From Pandoraea sputorum (GTDB lineage Bacteria > Pseudomonadota > Gammaproteobacteria > Burkholderiales > Burkholderiaceae): 64,000 nt of DNA. The notes beneath the pieces were generated by a model, which had not been told where the DNA came from, ran no database searches, and worked only from the letters and a program-made list of their open reading frames with translations. Where the stretch lies: contig NZ_CP010431.2 of NCBI RefSeq assembly GCF_000814845.2, forward strand, positions 4,836,001 through 4,900,000. Reading direction: 5' to 3'. How positions within the stretch are numbered: the first letter of the stretch is position 1; each line of letters starts with the position of its first letter. The position numbers and the translations under genes were made by a program. Shown here piece by piece: positions 35,672 to 43,309 of this stretch.

Positions 35672-36105
35672 GTGCGATTCCATTTACCGACCGAGAGCTA
35701 AGGAACGCATGGCGAGAATTGACCCTCCTCGCCTGCCCTACGGAAGATGGCGCACGTAAGAATCCACATCGATTGCTGCTTTTTTACGCGGTGGAGTGTG
35801 GCCTTAAAGCTGTTTGGCTGAAACGCCAAAACCGTCGGCTGTTTGACCGAGAAGACATCGAAAGGACGGGGCACAACCTGCGCCGGGTGCTTAAAGAACT
35901 GAAAGTTGGGTCTGAGTTGTCCTTGCCTGAAAATTTGAACCTAACTCCTGTGACACGCAATGGTGCGGAAGAGCCTCGCAAAGGTGACGCCAGCATCCTG
36001 CACCAAGCTTGGCGATACGGCGGGAATTTCACCGCCCCAACCGACAGCGATTGTGAGCGCCAATTGGAACTAGTACTGAAGTGGATTCAAGGAGAACTGA
36101 AATGA
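35668..36105 (+). CDS. HEPN-like protein of three-gene ATPase module
   Basis: A 145-aa helical protein. The stretch LLLFYAVECGLKAVWLKRQN followed ~20 residues later by GHNLRRVLKEL resembles the helix patterns of HEPN-domain proteins (AVE-ALKAL...GHDL). Many HEPN proteins are RNases in toxin or defence systems. A clear catalytic RX4-6H motif is not obvious, so nuclease activity is uncertain. It is coupled by ATGA overlaps to both neighbours. Family assignment is by pattern only. Confidence 0.6.
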   Translation: MSAIPFTDRELRNAWRELTLLACPTEDGARKNPHRLLLFYAVECGLKAVWLKRQNRRLFDREDIERTGHNLRRVLKELKVGSELSLPENLNLTPVTRNGAEEPRKGDASILHQAWRYGGNFTAPTDSDCERQLELVLKWIQGELK

Positions 36106-38867
36106 GCCTGCACATGGATGCAGCCGCCCGTCTACTGACGTGGCTGGATGTTGAACGACTGCTCAAGCATCGCACAGTGTTGTGGTCCCACTTGCCCCAC
36201 GGCGTACTAGGTGTTGATTGTTTCGCAAGCGGGATGGAGGTTCGCCACTTCGTCAATAGTGAGCACGTTGACCACTGGCTGGGCCAAATATTCGGCCACT
36301 CGTACCGGAAAAACAATCGGTCCATCGACTTACAAATCGGCGAATCCAGTTACCCCGTGGATTTCGTGCAGGAGTTGGAGACGACCGCGTCGTCCTTTGG
36401 GCAAAGCTACCCGCTGTGGCGCGACGTAACGTATCTGCCGACATACGAGACGACCGATGCTGACTCTGCACCACAGCAGCTCGTCAAGCGCTTAGAAAAC
36501 GCGCCAACGGCGTGGTCGACTGGCCCCGACGTTATCTCCTTCCATTCATTTAAGGGGGGAGTTGGACGCACGACCGCCCTGATGACTTTTGTGGCTGCCT
36601 GCATGCAGGAATCCAGTTCTAGTCCGAAGAAGATCCTTGTTGTGGATGCAGATCTAGAAGCTCCTGGAGTCAGCTTTTGGTTGGACGAAGGTAACCGACC
36701 GTCGGTGTCCTTCGTGCAACTGCTAGAAGCATTGCACTATCCCCCTGCGGGAATTGACGCGACGCTGGACTTTTTCGCCCAAGAGTTGCGCAAGACGTCG
36801 CTTAGTGTCGGAGGTATGCAACGTGAGCTATTCGTCTTGCCAGCAGCCCGCGACTTGGTCGAAATCCAGGACATGCCAGTGGCCCCCGAACATTTGGCGA
36901 GAAATCCAGCTAATCCTTGGCAATTGTCGGACCACTTACACGACCTGGGTCGGCGCCTTGGTGTAGACGCCGTGTTCATTGACTTACGTGCAGGCTTAAG
37001 CGAACTGGCTAGCCCCATCCTTTTCGATCCACGAGTGGACCATTTTTTCGTCAGTACGGTGGCGCCGCAGTCGGTACAAGGCATGGCTGAAGTTCTACGC
37101 TGCCTTTACGCCTTTAACCGTCAGTTGCCGACAGCGCGTCAGGCCGATGCACGGCCCACAGTAGTTTTGAGCTTGCTGACCAAGGAACTGCGAGATGCAG
37201 TGCACTACGAGCAAGCTCTGAAGTTGCTGGGTGACGCCTACCCTACTGACGACGCACTGAATCCCGGAGTGCAGTGGTTAGAGGCCGAATTCCTTAGCAC
37301 CTTAATGTCAGTCGGATCAGTACGTGAGGCGCTGGAAGAGTTACCCAAATCCAGTCGATTGTTTTCCAGTGCAAGCGAGTGGGCTAAGGCGCTGTATGCC
37401 GAACCGGCGCAAGCCCAAGCGCTACCAGTTCCACCGACCGACGGTGCCAACGCCACAACCTCGGCACGGCAGGAGCATGCAAGGAGATTGCACGACGTGT
37501 GTAAGGCGGCAGAGTTTGCGGACAGCGGAGCAACTAGCGCGATATTGGCCACCGAACCACTGATAAATCTCGGCAAGCATTACGCTAACGAATTGCCCAA
37601 CCTGCTAATGATCGGAGCCAAAGGGGCAGGCAAGACGTTCACATTTCGCCAGTTGGTGGGGGTAGGTACGTGGCAGCGCTTCTTGAGCAAGCTGGGTTTC
37701 GCCCTCGCAAGCACAACCGATGCGGCGATCTTTCCAGTTCTCTGGTCCGACAACATTGAGGACAAGCCGGATGGAGAGATCAAGTTAGCTCAGGGACGCA
37801 CTCTTGACTTGATCCGAGGTGACAAGCAACTGTTACTCGGAGCTAGCGCAGTGCGGCGACTGATTGAAGAAGCTCTCAAGTCCCCCCCCGATCATTGGGA
37901 GGACTTCTGGGACGACCTCATCGCTCGTCAGTTCGGTCTCCTGGAAGGCGGATTGCGAGCAGTCAATCAATCACTCGCAGCCCATTCCACACGTGCCGTT
38001 TTTGTGTTCGATGGCATTGAAGATGCATTCAAGGATGCCAATGACGACCATTCCGCAGAGGCGATCCGAGCCTTGCTACGGCTACCAAATCGCATCAGCG
38101 AATTGGAGAATCGCTGCATGGGCACGATCGTTTTTGTGCGAGCTGATTACGTACAAACCACGATTCGCCAGAACTTGGGACAATGGCTTCAGCGCTTCCA
38201 ACCGTTTCGCCTGCAGTGGAACCCAGAGAGCTTTTTACGTTTAGCCTTCATGTTGAGTTGCCAAGCAGGCATCCACTCAGACCAATCGAAGTCAGCGGAG
38301 TCCCTGCGCATCGAAGAGCTGAAGATCGAGTTGCAGCGCCTTTGGGGGAAAAAGCTCGGCAGTGAGAAATCAAAAGAAGCACACTCTGCGCGATGGGTTT
38401 ATACAGCCCTGTGTGACCTGAAAGGCAATGTACAGGCGCGTGATTTAGTTCGCTTCCTGAAGTTCGCTGCAGAGTTAGAGTCTACGCGAACTGTGCAAAC
38501 ATGGCCGGATCGTTTGCTTGCCCCAGAATCCATGCGCAAAGCTATTCCTGATTGCAGTATCGAAAAGGTGAATGAAGCCAAGTCAGAAATCGCGCCGCTG
38601 AAAAAGTGGACAGAGTTGCTAGAACAGCAAAACGTTCGCAACCTCAAGGTGCCGTTCAGCTTGGAACAGGCCAAGCTCACCCCAAGCCTTCTCGGTTCGC
38701 TACAAGAGATTGGAGTTATATACGAAGACGTGGATGGAAACTTGGGCGAGGAGCGGCTGTTTTTGCCAGAGATCTACAGATACGGACTCAGCTTCGACAC
38801 GTCGGCGGCTGGACGTCCGCGCACTCAAGCGCTATTGAAAAAGAACATCGGGGCCATTCCGCTTTGA
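36102..38867 (+). CDS. KGGVGR-type ParA-like ATPase fused to a second P-loop NTPase
   Basis: A 921-aa protein with two nucleotide-binding domains. After a ~140-residue N-terminal domain comes a MinD/ParA-type domain. Its deviant Walker A is SFKGGVGRTT (residues 149-158), with the usual GK lysine replaced by Arg, and the switch/Walker B is ILVVDADLEAPG. A second P-loop (GAKGAGKT, about residue 505) with Walker B VFVFDGIED (about 634) indicates an AAA/STAND-type ATPase. The C-terminal ~200 residues are helical. The KGGVGR variant is known in uncharacterised, defence-associated ATPases. Start at 36102 overlaps the upstream stop by ATGA. Codon use is less GC-rich than in flanking genes. Confidence 0.8.
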   Translation: MSLHMDAAARLLTWLDVERLLKHRTVLWSHLPHGVLGVDCFASGMEVRHFVNSEHVDHWLGQIFGHSYRKNNRSIDLQIGESSYPVDFVQELETTASSFGQSYPLWRDVTYLPTYETTDADSAPQQLVKRLENAPTAWSTGPDVISFHSFKGGVGRTTALMTFVAACMQESSSSPKKILVVDADLEAPGVSFWLDEGNRPSVSFVQLLEALHYPPAGIDATLDFFAQELRKTSLSVGGMQRELFVLPAARDLVEIQDMPVAPEHLARNPANPWQLSDHLHDLGRRLGVDAVFIDLRAGLSELASPILFDPRVDHFFVSTVAPQSVQGMAEVLRCLYAFNRQLPTARQADARPTVVLSLLTKELRDAVHYEQALKLLGDAYPTDDALNPGVQWLEAEFLSTLMSVGSVREALEELPKSSRLFSSASEWAKALYAEPAQAQALPVPPTDGANATTSARQEHARRLHDVCKAAEFADSGATSAILATEPLINLGKHYANELPNLLMIGAKGAGKTFTFRQLVGVGTWQRFLSKLGFALASTTDAAIFPVLWSDNIEDKPDGEIKLAQGRTLDLIRGDKQLLLGASAVRRLIEEALKSPPDHWEDFWDDLIARQFGLLEGGLRAVNQSLAAHSTRAVFVFDGIEDAFKDANDDHSAEAIRALLRLPNRISELENRCMGTIVFVRADYVQTTIRQNLGQWLQRFQPFRLQWNPESFLRLAFMLSCQAGIHSDQSKSAESLRIEELKIELQRLWGKKLGSEKSKEAHSARWVYTALCDLKGNVQARDLVRFLKFAAELESTRTVQTWPDRLLAPESMRKAIPDCSIEKVNEAKSEIAPLKKWTELLEQQNVRNLKVPFSLEQAKLTPSLLGSLQEIGVIYEDVDGNLGEERLFLPEIYRYGLSFDTSAAGRPRTQALLKKNIGAIPL

Positions 38868-39238
38868 CTCGGACTCCATCTCCTCCTCTATGACATGCTT
38901 CGGATGGGTTGGATTCGCAATGCGAAGATAGGGTGTCTTGGCCCGTCTGAGCAAGTGACGAACGAGGTTGCAGCGGTTGGGCTACCTGTGCCTGCGAATT
39001 TGCTAAGGTTTGGGCTAAAGTCGACAAGAGAGGTGCCCGCTTGCGATTGCATCAACCGCTTGAACTTGATGAATTTGTAGGCACCTCCTGCACCGCCTTC
39101 GCCAAAGTCCTCGACAAGAATCAGCGGTTTAACCGACGGAGCTATGCCGTCCAACTCGACGTCGACGAAATTTTCGCCCCATCAACCGGATCTCGCGATT
39201 GCAAATCTCCCCAATCCCCGCATACAATGACGCTCTTC
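38868..39238. other. Intergenic region, 371 bp, before tRNA-Gly
   Basis: Several short open frames exist on both strands (for example 38888-39154 minus) but none has a Shine-Dalgarno or recognisable similarity. It may be a remnant at the edge of the transferred module. The last ~50 bp should contain the tRNA promoter. Confidence 0.35.
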
Positions 39239-39312
39239 GCGGGCGTCGTATAATGGTAATACCCTAGCTTCCCAAGCTAGAGCCGTGGGTTCGATTCCCA
39301 TCGCCCGCTCCA
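39239..39312 (+). tRNA. tRNA-Gly (anticodon CCC)
   Basis: A 74-nt cloverleaf. The acceptor stem is GCGGGCG / CGCCCGC with encoded CCA. The anticodon arm CTAGC-TTCCCAA-GCTAG gives anticodon CCC. The T-loop GGTTCGATTCC is present. A terminator follows 14 bp later. Confidence 0.95.
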
Positions 39313-39325
39313 GAGAATTTTCGAG

Positions 39326-39351
39326 AAAGCCGTCCTTGTGACGGCTTTTTT
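39326..39351 (+). terminator. Intrinsic terminator after tRNA-Gly
   Basis: AAAGCCGTC / GACGGCTTT stem with a short loop, followed by a T-run. Confidence 0.85.
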
Positions 39352-39518
39352 GTTTTCCGACGTCGCTCGCCGTCGTCCTCTCCCCCACCATCCGCCCAAA
39401 TCCACAACCGATATCCGGTTATTTGAACGGATGGTAAAAAATCACCTATAGTCGCACTATCGGACGGGTGCCTCGTGGCACCGGCTATTTCCATCCCTCC
39501 AGAACGACGAGGTCCATC

Positions 39519-40100
39519 ATGAGCGGAAGACCCAGAGAATTCGATGACGCAGCCGTCATCGACGCCGCCATGGACGTCTTCTGGACGAACGGCTACGAAG
39601 GCACCTCCGCGCAGGCGCTCGTCGAGTGCACAGGCCTCGGACGCGGCAGCCTCTACAACGCCTTTGGCAGCAAGCTCAATCTCTATCACGAAGCCCTTGA
39701 GCGCTATCAGACGCTCGGCCTTCAACAACAAGTCGACATTCTCAACGGCAACGGCCCCGTCAAAGATCGTCTGCGCGCGCTCATGCAATGGGGCATCGAC
39801 GACGATCTCGATCCCGAGAAGCAGCGCGGCTGCATGTCGCTTTTCGCGGCTTTCGAGCGTGGTGCCAAGGATGAACGCGTCCGCCAGATCAGCCAGGCCT
39901 ACTTCGTCCGCTTCGAACAAGTGCTCGTGCATCTGATCGCCGTCGGACAACACAACGGCGAACTGTCCGCCGAACGCTCCCCGGTCGTGGTTGCCCGCAC
40001 GTTCCTCTCGAGCTACTACGGCCTGCGTGCGCTGGGGCGCACCGTCTGCGACCGCGCATTCCTCGAAGGCATCATGGAAGGCATACTGGCTCAGCTCTGA
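39519..40100 (+). CDS. TetR-family transcriptional regulator
   Basis: A 193-aa repressor. The N-terminal HTH is REFDDAAVIDAAMDVFWTNG then YEGTSAQALVECTGLGRGSL-YNAFGSK. The helical ligand domain has the AcrR-like GCMSLFAAFERG. The ATG at 39519 gives the family-typical MSGRPREFD start. It lies 129 bp upstream of an MFS transporter on the same strand and is its probable regulator. Confidence 0.88.
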   Translation: MSGRPREFDDAAVIDAAMDVFWTNGYEGTSAQALVECTGLGRGSLYNAFGSKLNLYHEALERYQTLGLQQQVDILNGNGPVKDRLRALMQWGIDDDLDPEKQRGCMSLFAAFERGAKDERVRQISQAYFVRFEQVLVHLIAVGQHNGELSAERSPVVVARTFLSSYYGLRALGRTVCDRAFLEGIMEGILAQL

Positions 40101-40229
40101 CGGACGACCACGTTCAGTCCGCACCCCAACACTTTCTCGCGCAGCACGTCACCCACAACACCCAACAATCGACTCCCCCCATCGCGGCTCGTTATTCCTC
40201 CCGCGAATATGGAATGAACGTTAAAGAAT

Positions 40230-41438
40230 ATGACGCAAAAATCCTCAATGCCACCCGTCGTCTACTTACTAGGACTGACCGTCTTCGCCATGACCACGGC
40301 CGAATTCATGGTCGCCGGAATGATGCCCGCACTGGCCGACGCGATGAACGTCGGTATCGGCAAGATCGGCAACCTGATTTCGCTGTATGCCCTCGGCATG
40401 ACCATCGGCGGTCCGGTGCTCACCGCCGTATTGCTCGCCCTGCGCACGCCGCATAAGCGCGCACTCATCTGGTTGCTCTCGATCAACGTGGCAGGTGGCG
40501 TGCTGGCTGCTATGTCGACGCGCTATGAAATGATGGCCGTCGCGCGAATCATCATGGGCGTGGCCAGCTCAGCAACGTTCGGTGTCGCGCTCACGCTCTG
40601 CGCCGATCTCGTCGCGCCGTCGGTGCGTGGACGCGCCGCCTCCTTCGTGCTCGGCGGACTGATGTTCTCGCCGGTAGTCGGCGTGCCGCTCACCGCCTTC
40701 ATCGAACAACACTACGGCTGGCGCGCCAGCTTCTGGCTCGTCGCTGTGCTGGCTGCACTTTGTACTGTCGCCATTGCGCTGTGGGCACCGGCCGACCATA
40801 AGCAAGACGGGGCCCATGCCGAAGTCGTCAGCCTGTCTGCCGAATTCCGTTCGTTGCTGAATCGTCCGCTGTGGGCCGCGTTTGCGACCAGCGGGTTGAT
40901 CATCGGCGCGACCTTCGCCGCGTTCAGCTATTTCTCGCCGATCTTTTTGAATGTGGCCGGTGTGTCCGCCGCCTCGATTCCGAATCTGCTCGCGATGTAC
41001 GGTATTGCGAACATCATCGGCAACGCCGTCGTCGGACGCTTTGCCGATCGTCACACGCTCACAGTGCTGGTGGCGGGTTTGTCAGTGCTCGCACTCGCCC
41101 TGATAAGTTTCGCGCTTTGGGCCGAACTGACGCCGGTCGGCGTCGCGGCGTTTGCTGCCATCGGCCTCACGGGGGTCTCGCTCAATCCGGCAATGGTCGC
41201 GCGAGTGATGCGCGCCGCAGCGCCGGGGCCGCTCGTCAATACGATGCATACGTCGGTGATTACTGCGGGCCTCGCCTTCGGGACGTGGGCCGGTGGTGCG
41301 GCGATCGATGCGGGCTACAGCATGCGCGCGCCGTTGTGGATTGGCGCAGCGATGGCCGCCGTCGGTCTCGCCAGTTTGTTGCCTTACCTTCGGACGGGTC
41401 TTGCCCAAGCCCCCGAAACTGCTTGCTCGACCTCCTGA
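40230..41438 (+). CDS. MFS transporter, DHA1 type
   Basis: A 402-aa inner-membrane major facilitator with twelve helices, resembling the AraJ/YdhP-like efflux group. It opens with PPVVYLLGLTVFAMTTAEFM and GMMPALADAMNV. The conserved GLMFSPVVGVPLTAFIEQHY-GWRASFW stretch (antiporter motif C region) is present. The substrate is not predictable. Probably co-transcribed with the TetR gene. It is convergent with the micropeptide array that follows; a functional link is possible but not shown. Confidence 0.88.
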   Translation: MTQKSSMPPVVYLLGLTVFAMTTAEFMVAGMMPALADAMNVGIGKIGNLISLYALGMTIGGPVLTAVLLALRTPHKRALIWLLSINVAGGVLAAMSTRYEMMAVARIIMGVASSATFGVALTLCADLVAPSVRGRAASFVLGGLMFSPVVGVPLTAFIEQHYGWRASFWLVAVLAALCTVAIALWAPADHKQDGAHAEVVSLSAEFRSLLNRPLWAAFATSGLIIGATFAAFSYFSPIFLNVAGVSAASIPNLLAMYGIANIIGNAVVGRFADRHTLTVLVAGLSVLALALISFALWAELTPVGVAAFAAIGLTGVSLNPAMVARVMRAAAPGPLVNTMHTSVITAGLAFGTWAGGAAIDAGYSMRAPLWIGAAMAAVGLASLLPYLRTGLAQAPETACSTS

Positions 41439-41478
41439 ACTGAATCAGAAGAGGGTGGCAGCGAATTCCGAAACGAAT

Positions 41479-41553
41479 TTATGGACGGACTCGGATTCGC
41501 TGCACCCAAGCCACTGCATTCACGACCCGACCAGAAAGAACGCCCGATCCCAT
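41479..41553 (-). CDS. Possible degenerate fifth micropeptide ORF, 24 aa
   Basis: A 24-aa ORF downstream of the array, starting MGSGVLSGRVVNAVAWVQ. Its ATG follows GGAGGTATGAC, nearly the same ribosome-binding context as copy A of the array (GGAGGTGTGAC). The peptide shares only a loose hydrophobic pattern with the array members and ends with several arginines. It may be a decayed copy or chance. Confidence 0.3.
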   Translation of the reverse strand: MGSGVLSGRVVNAVAWVQRIRVRP

Positions 41554-41672
41554 GTCATACCTCCGGACATTGCTCGATTCGGCTGCTCGACGCGTTAGCG
41601 CTTAGGAAAAAGCGCGATCACCTGAGGAATCCCCCGCCTGCTATTGGAGGCTTCCGTTGCGCCGATTCCGCG

Positions 41673-41783
41673 TTACATGAAGATATTGACCGTGTCGGCG
41701 AGAAACTTTGCGACAGGTGCCGCAGCACGTGCCCAGCTTCCGATCATGACCAGTCCGTCGCAGATGAGTCCGATTGCGGGCAT
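41673..41783 (-). CDS. Micropeptide, array copy A (36 aa, divergent)
   Basis: The most diverged member of the tandem array. It starts MPAIGLICDGLVMIG and ends FLADTVNIFM, keeping the AIG-ICD-LV-IG-WA-AAPVAKF framework. GGAGG lies 7 bp before the ATG. It is the last cistron in the minus-strand direction. The start is exactly 157 bp from that of copy B. It has no leader peptide and is one short hydrophobic, amphipathic helix with one Cys, one Trp and few charges. Function unknown. Confidence 0.72.
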   Translation of the reverse strand: MPAIGLICDGLVMIGSWARAAAPVAKFLADTVNIFM

Positions 41784-41832
41784 GTCACACCTCCAGTCTT
41801 GTTTCGATGCTTCGCGTTGATTGCGGGAATGT

Positions 41833-41940
41833 TCAGAACAGCGCCATCACGTCGTTGAAGAACTTGGCCACCGGGGCGGCCCGGCTTGCCCACGTGCCTA
41901 CAGTCACCAGTGCGTCGCAGATCGGTCCGATTGCAGTCAT
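41833..41940 (-). CDS. Micropeptide, array copy B (35 aa)
   Basis: Starts MTAIGPICDALVTVG and ends AKFFNDVMALF. It differs from copy C only by Thr for Ala at residue 2. GGAGGTGTGAA precedes the ATG, giving an ideal Shine-Dalgarno. A 49-bp spacer separates it from its neighbours on both sides. Base differences between copies are mostly silent or conservative (ACT/ACC, CGG/CGT), which supports translation. Confidence 0.78.
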   Translation of the reverse strand: MTAIGPICDALVTVGTWASRAAPVAKFFNDVMALF

Positions 41941-41989
41941 TTCACACCTCCGGTCTTGTTTCGTTGTTTCGCGTTGATCGCGGGGAATT

Positions 41990-42097
41990 TCAGAACAGCG
42001 CCATCACATCGTTGAAGAACTTGGCCACCGGGGCAGCCCGGCTTGCCCACGTGCCTACGGTCACCAGTGCGTCGCAGATCGGTCCGATTGCAGCCAT
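41990..42097 (-). CDS. Micropeptide, array copy C (35 aa)
   Basis: Starts MAAIGPICDALVTVG and ends AKFFNDVMALF. Same Shine-Dalgarno GGAGGTGTGAA as copy B and an identical 49-bp leader. The peptide has a central TWASRAAPV with Arg20 and Lys26, so charges are balanced by Asp9 and Asp30. It has no transmembrane-length uninterrupted segment but a strongly hydrophobic face. Confidence 0.78.
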   Translation of the reverse strand: MAAIGPICDALVTVGTWASRAAPVAKFFNDVMALF

Positions 42098-42146
42098 TTC
42101 ACACCTCCGGTCTTGTTTCGTTGTTTCGCGTTGATCGCGGGGAATT

Positions 42147-42254
42147 TCAGAACAGCGCCAGCACGTCGTTGAAGAACTTGGCCACCGGGGCGGCACGGCT
42201 TGCCCACGTGCCTACGGTCACCAGTGCGTCGCAGATCGGTCCGATTGCAGCCAT
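42147..42254 (-). CDS. Micropeptide, array copy D (35 aa, promoter-proximal)
   Basis: Starts MAAIGPICDALVTVG and ends AKFFNDVLALF. It differs from copy C by Leu for Met at residue 32. It is the first cistron of the array in the minus-strand direction. Its upstream leader (42255-42300) is the same sequence as the intercistronic spacers, so the repeat unit is leader plus ORF. The array promoter should lie between 42300 and 42490. Confidence 0.78.
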   Translation of the reverse strand: MAAIGPICDALVTVGTWASRAAPVAKFFNDVLALF

Positions 42255-42493
42255 TTCACACCTCCAGTCTTGTTTCGTTTGTTTCGCGTTTGTCGCGGGT
42301 TGAGTGAAAGATAAGCCTCGGGTCGGCACCTGAAAACTGAGATAAATCACAGTCGGCGTCCGGCGGGGCTTTCAGAGGGGTTTCAGGGGGCGTTCGGGCG
42401 CTTTGCTCGCCCGTCAATCCCCCGACCGGGCGGCCAGTGGGGGGCGCGGCGCGCGCGCAGTGTAAACTGCTGGGTTTTCGACCCCCCAGTGGA

Positions 42494-43309
42494 ATGGTGC
42501 AAGTGTCCCGGCGTCCCGTTATCAGCGCCCCAACACTCATACGCTCGCTGGCCCGCCTGAGCTCGTTCGCGCCCCCGGAGGCCGCGCCGTCGCTCTCGGA
42601 CCGTCTGAGCCAGTGGCTGGGCTGGACCGACGCCATCGCCTTGTCGTCGGCGCTTAAGGCCAATCCGGCCAACCCGTCGGCGGCAACGCCCGGCGCGCGT
42701 TCGGCCGCGCAAAGCCCGGCGGCCGAACTGGCACGCGTGCGCGTCGACCTCGCCGCCGCCATCGCCCGCGATTGCGGACTGGCGGCCGCGCCCGGCGGAC
42801 AGATCCGCGCACTGAGCGCTGCCGAGCGTCAACGGGCGGCTTCGTTCGCGGAGTTTCCGGCGTATCGCCAGCGCTACGCGACGTCGCAACAGACGATGGA
42901 CACGGCGATCAGCGCCCTGCGCACCCGCCTTCGTGCCCAATTGGCCACGATGTCGCCGGACGCCGCGCGTCTCGCCAGCGTCGACGCCGTTATGGAGCGC
43001 GTGATGGGCGCACGTGAGCGCACACTGCTCGCGAGCGTGCCGAATCTGCTCGAAGGGCACTTCGTGCGTCTGCGCGACACCGAGCAGGCCGCGATGGCGG
43101 CCCCGCGCGTGCCCGGCGCACCGCCGCTCGCGCCCGTCGGCACCTGGCTAGACACCTTCCACCGGGATATGCAGAGCGTTTTGCTCGCAGAACTGGATAT
43201 CCGCCTGGAACCGATCGAAGGGCTGATTGCCGCCCTCGCCTCGGTCACTCCCGGCGAAAACGTTAGTGAACCCGGACAACATGACCCGTTTGCCACGCTA
43301 CCTCGTTGA
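42494..43309 (+). CDS. DUF3348-family protein
   Basis: A 271-aa soluble protein. The family-typical start is MVQVSRRPVISAPTLIRSL, then ERLSQ-like DRLSQWLGWTDAIALSSAL. The rest is helical and Ala-rich. Function is unknown. It is the first gene of the DUF3348-DUF802-OmpA-DUF2894 operon and overlaps the DUF802 gene by 29 bp, which implies translational coupling. The ATG at 42494 matches relatives. Confidence 0.85.
   Translation: MVQVSRRPVISAPTLIRSLARLSSFAPPEAAPSLSDRLSQWLGWTDAIALSSALKANPANPSAATPGARSAAQSPAAELARVRVDLAAAIARDCGLAAAPGGQIRALSAAERQRAASFAEFPAYRQRYATSQQTMDTAISALRTRLRAQLATMSPDAARLASVDAVMERVMGARERTLLASVPNLLEGHFVRLRDTEQAAMAAPRVPGAPPLAPVGTWLDTFHRDMQSVLLAELDIRLEPIEGLIAALASVTPGENVSEPGQHDPFATLPR

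Larger units (their letters stand above)
41673..42300 (-). repeat. 157-bp tandem repeat, four units
   Basis: Each unit has a 108-bp (111 in copy A) ORF and a 49-bp (46) leader with GGAGGTGTGAA and twin CGAAACAA words. Starts at 42254, 42097, 41940 and 41783 are exactly 157 bp apart. Units B-D are nearly identical; unit A is diverged. Confidence 0.9.

Noticed and set aside
39239..39312. tRNA-Gly as integration site of the ATPase module
   Set aside because: The module lies on the 5' side of the tRNA, I see no integrase, and I find no duplicate of the tRNA 3' end to the left of the module.
40230..42254. MFS transporter as dedicated exporter of the micropeptides
   Set aside because: Only proximity supports it. 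The genes are convergent, the transporter is paired with its own TetR gene, and DHA1 MFS proteins are not known peptide exporters of this type.
41673..42300. CRISPR-like or satellite repeat
   Set aside because: The 157-bp period carries intact ORFs with Shine-Dalgarno sequences and no unique spacers, so it is a gene array.
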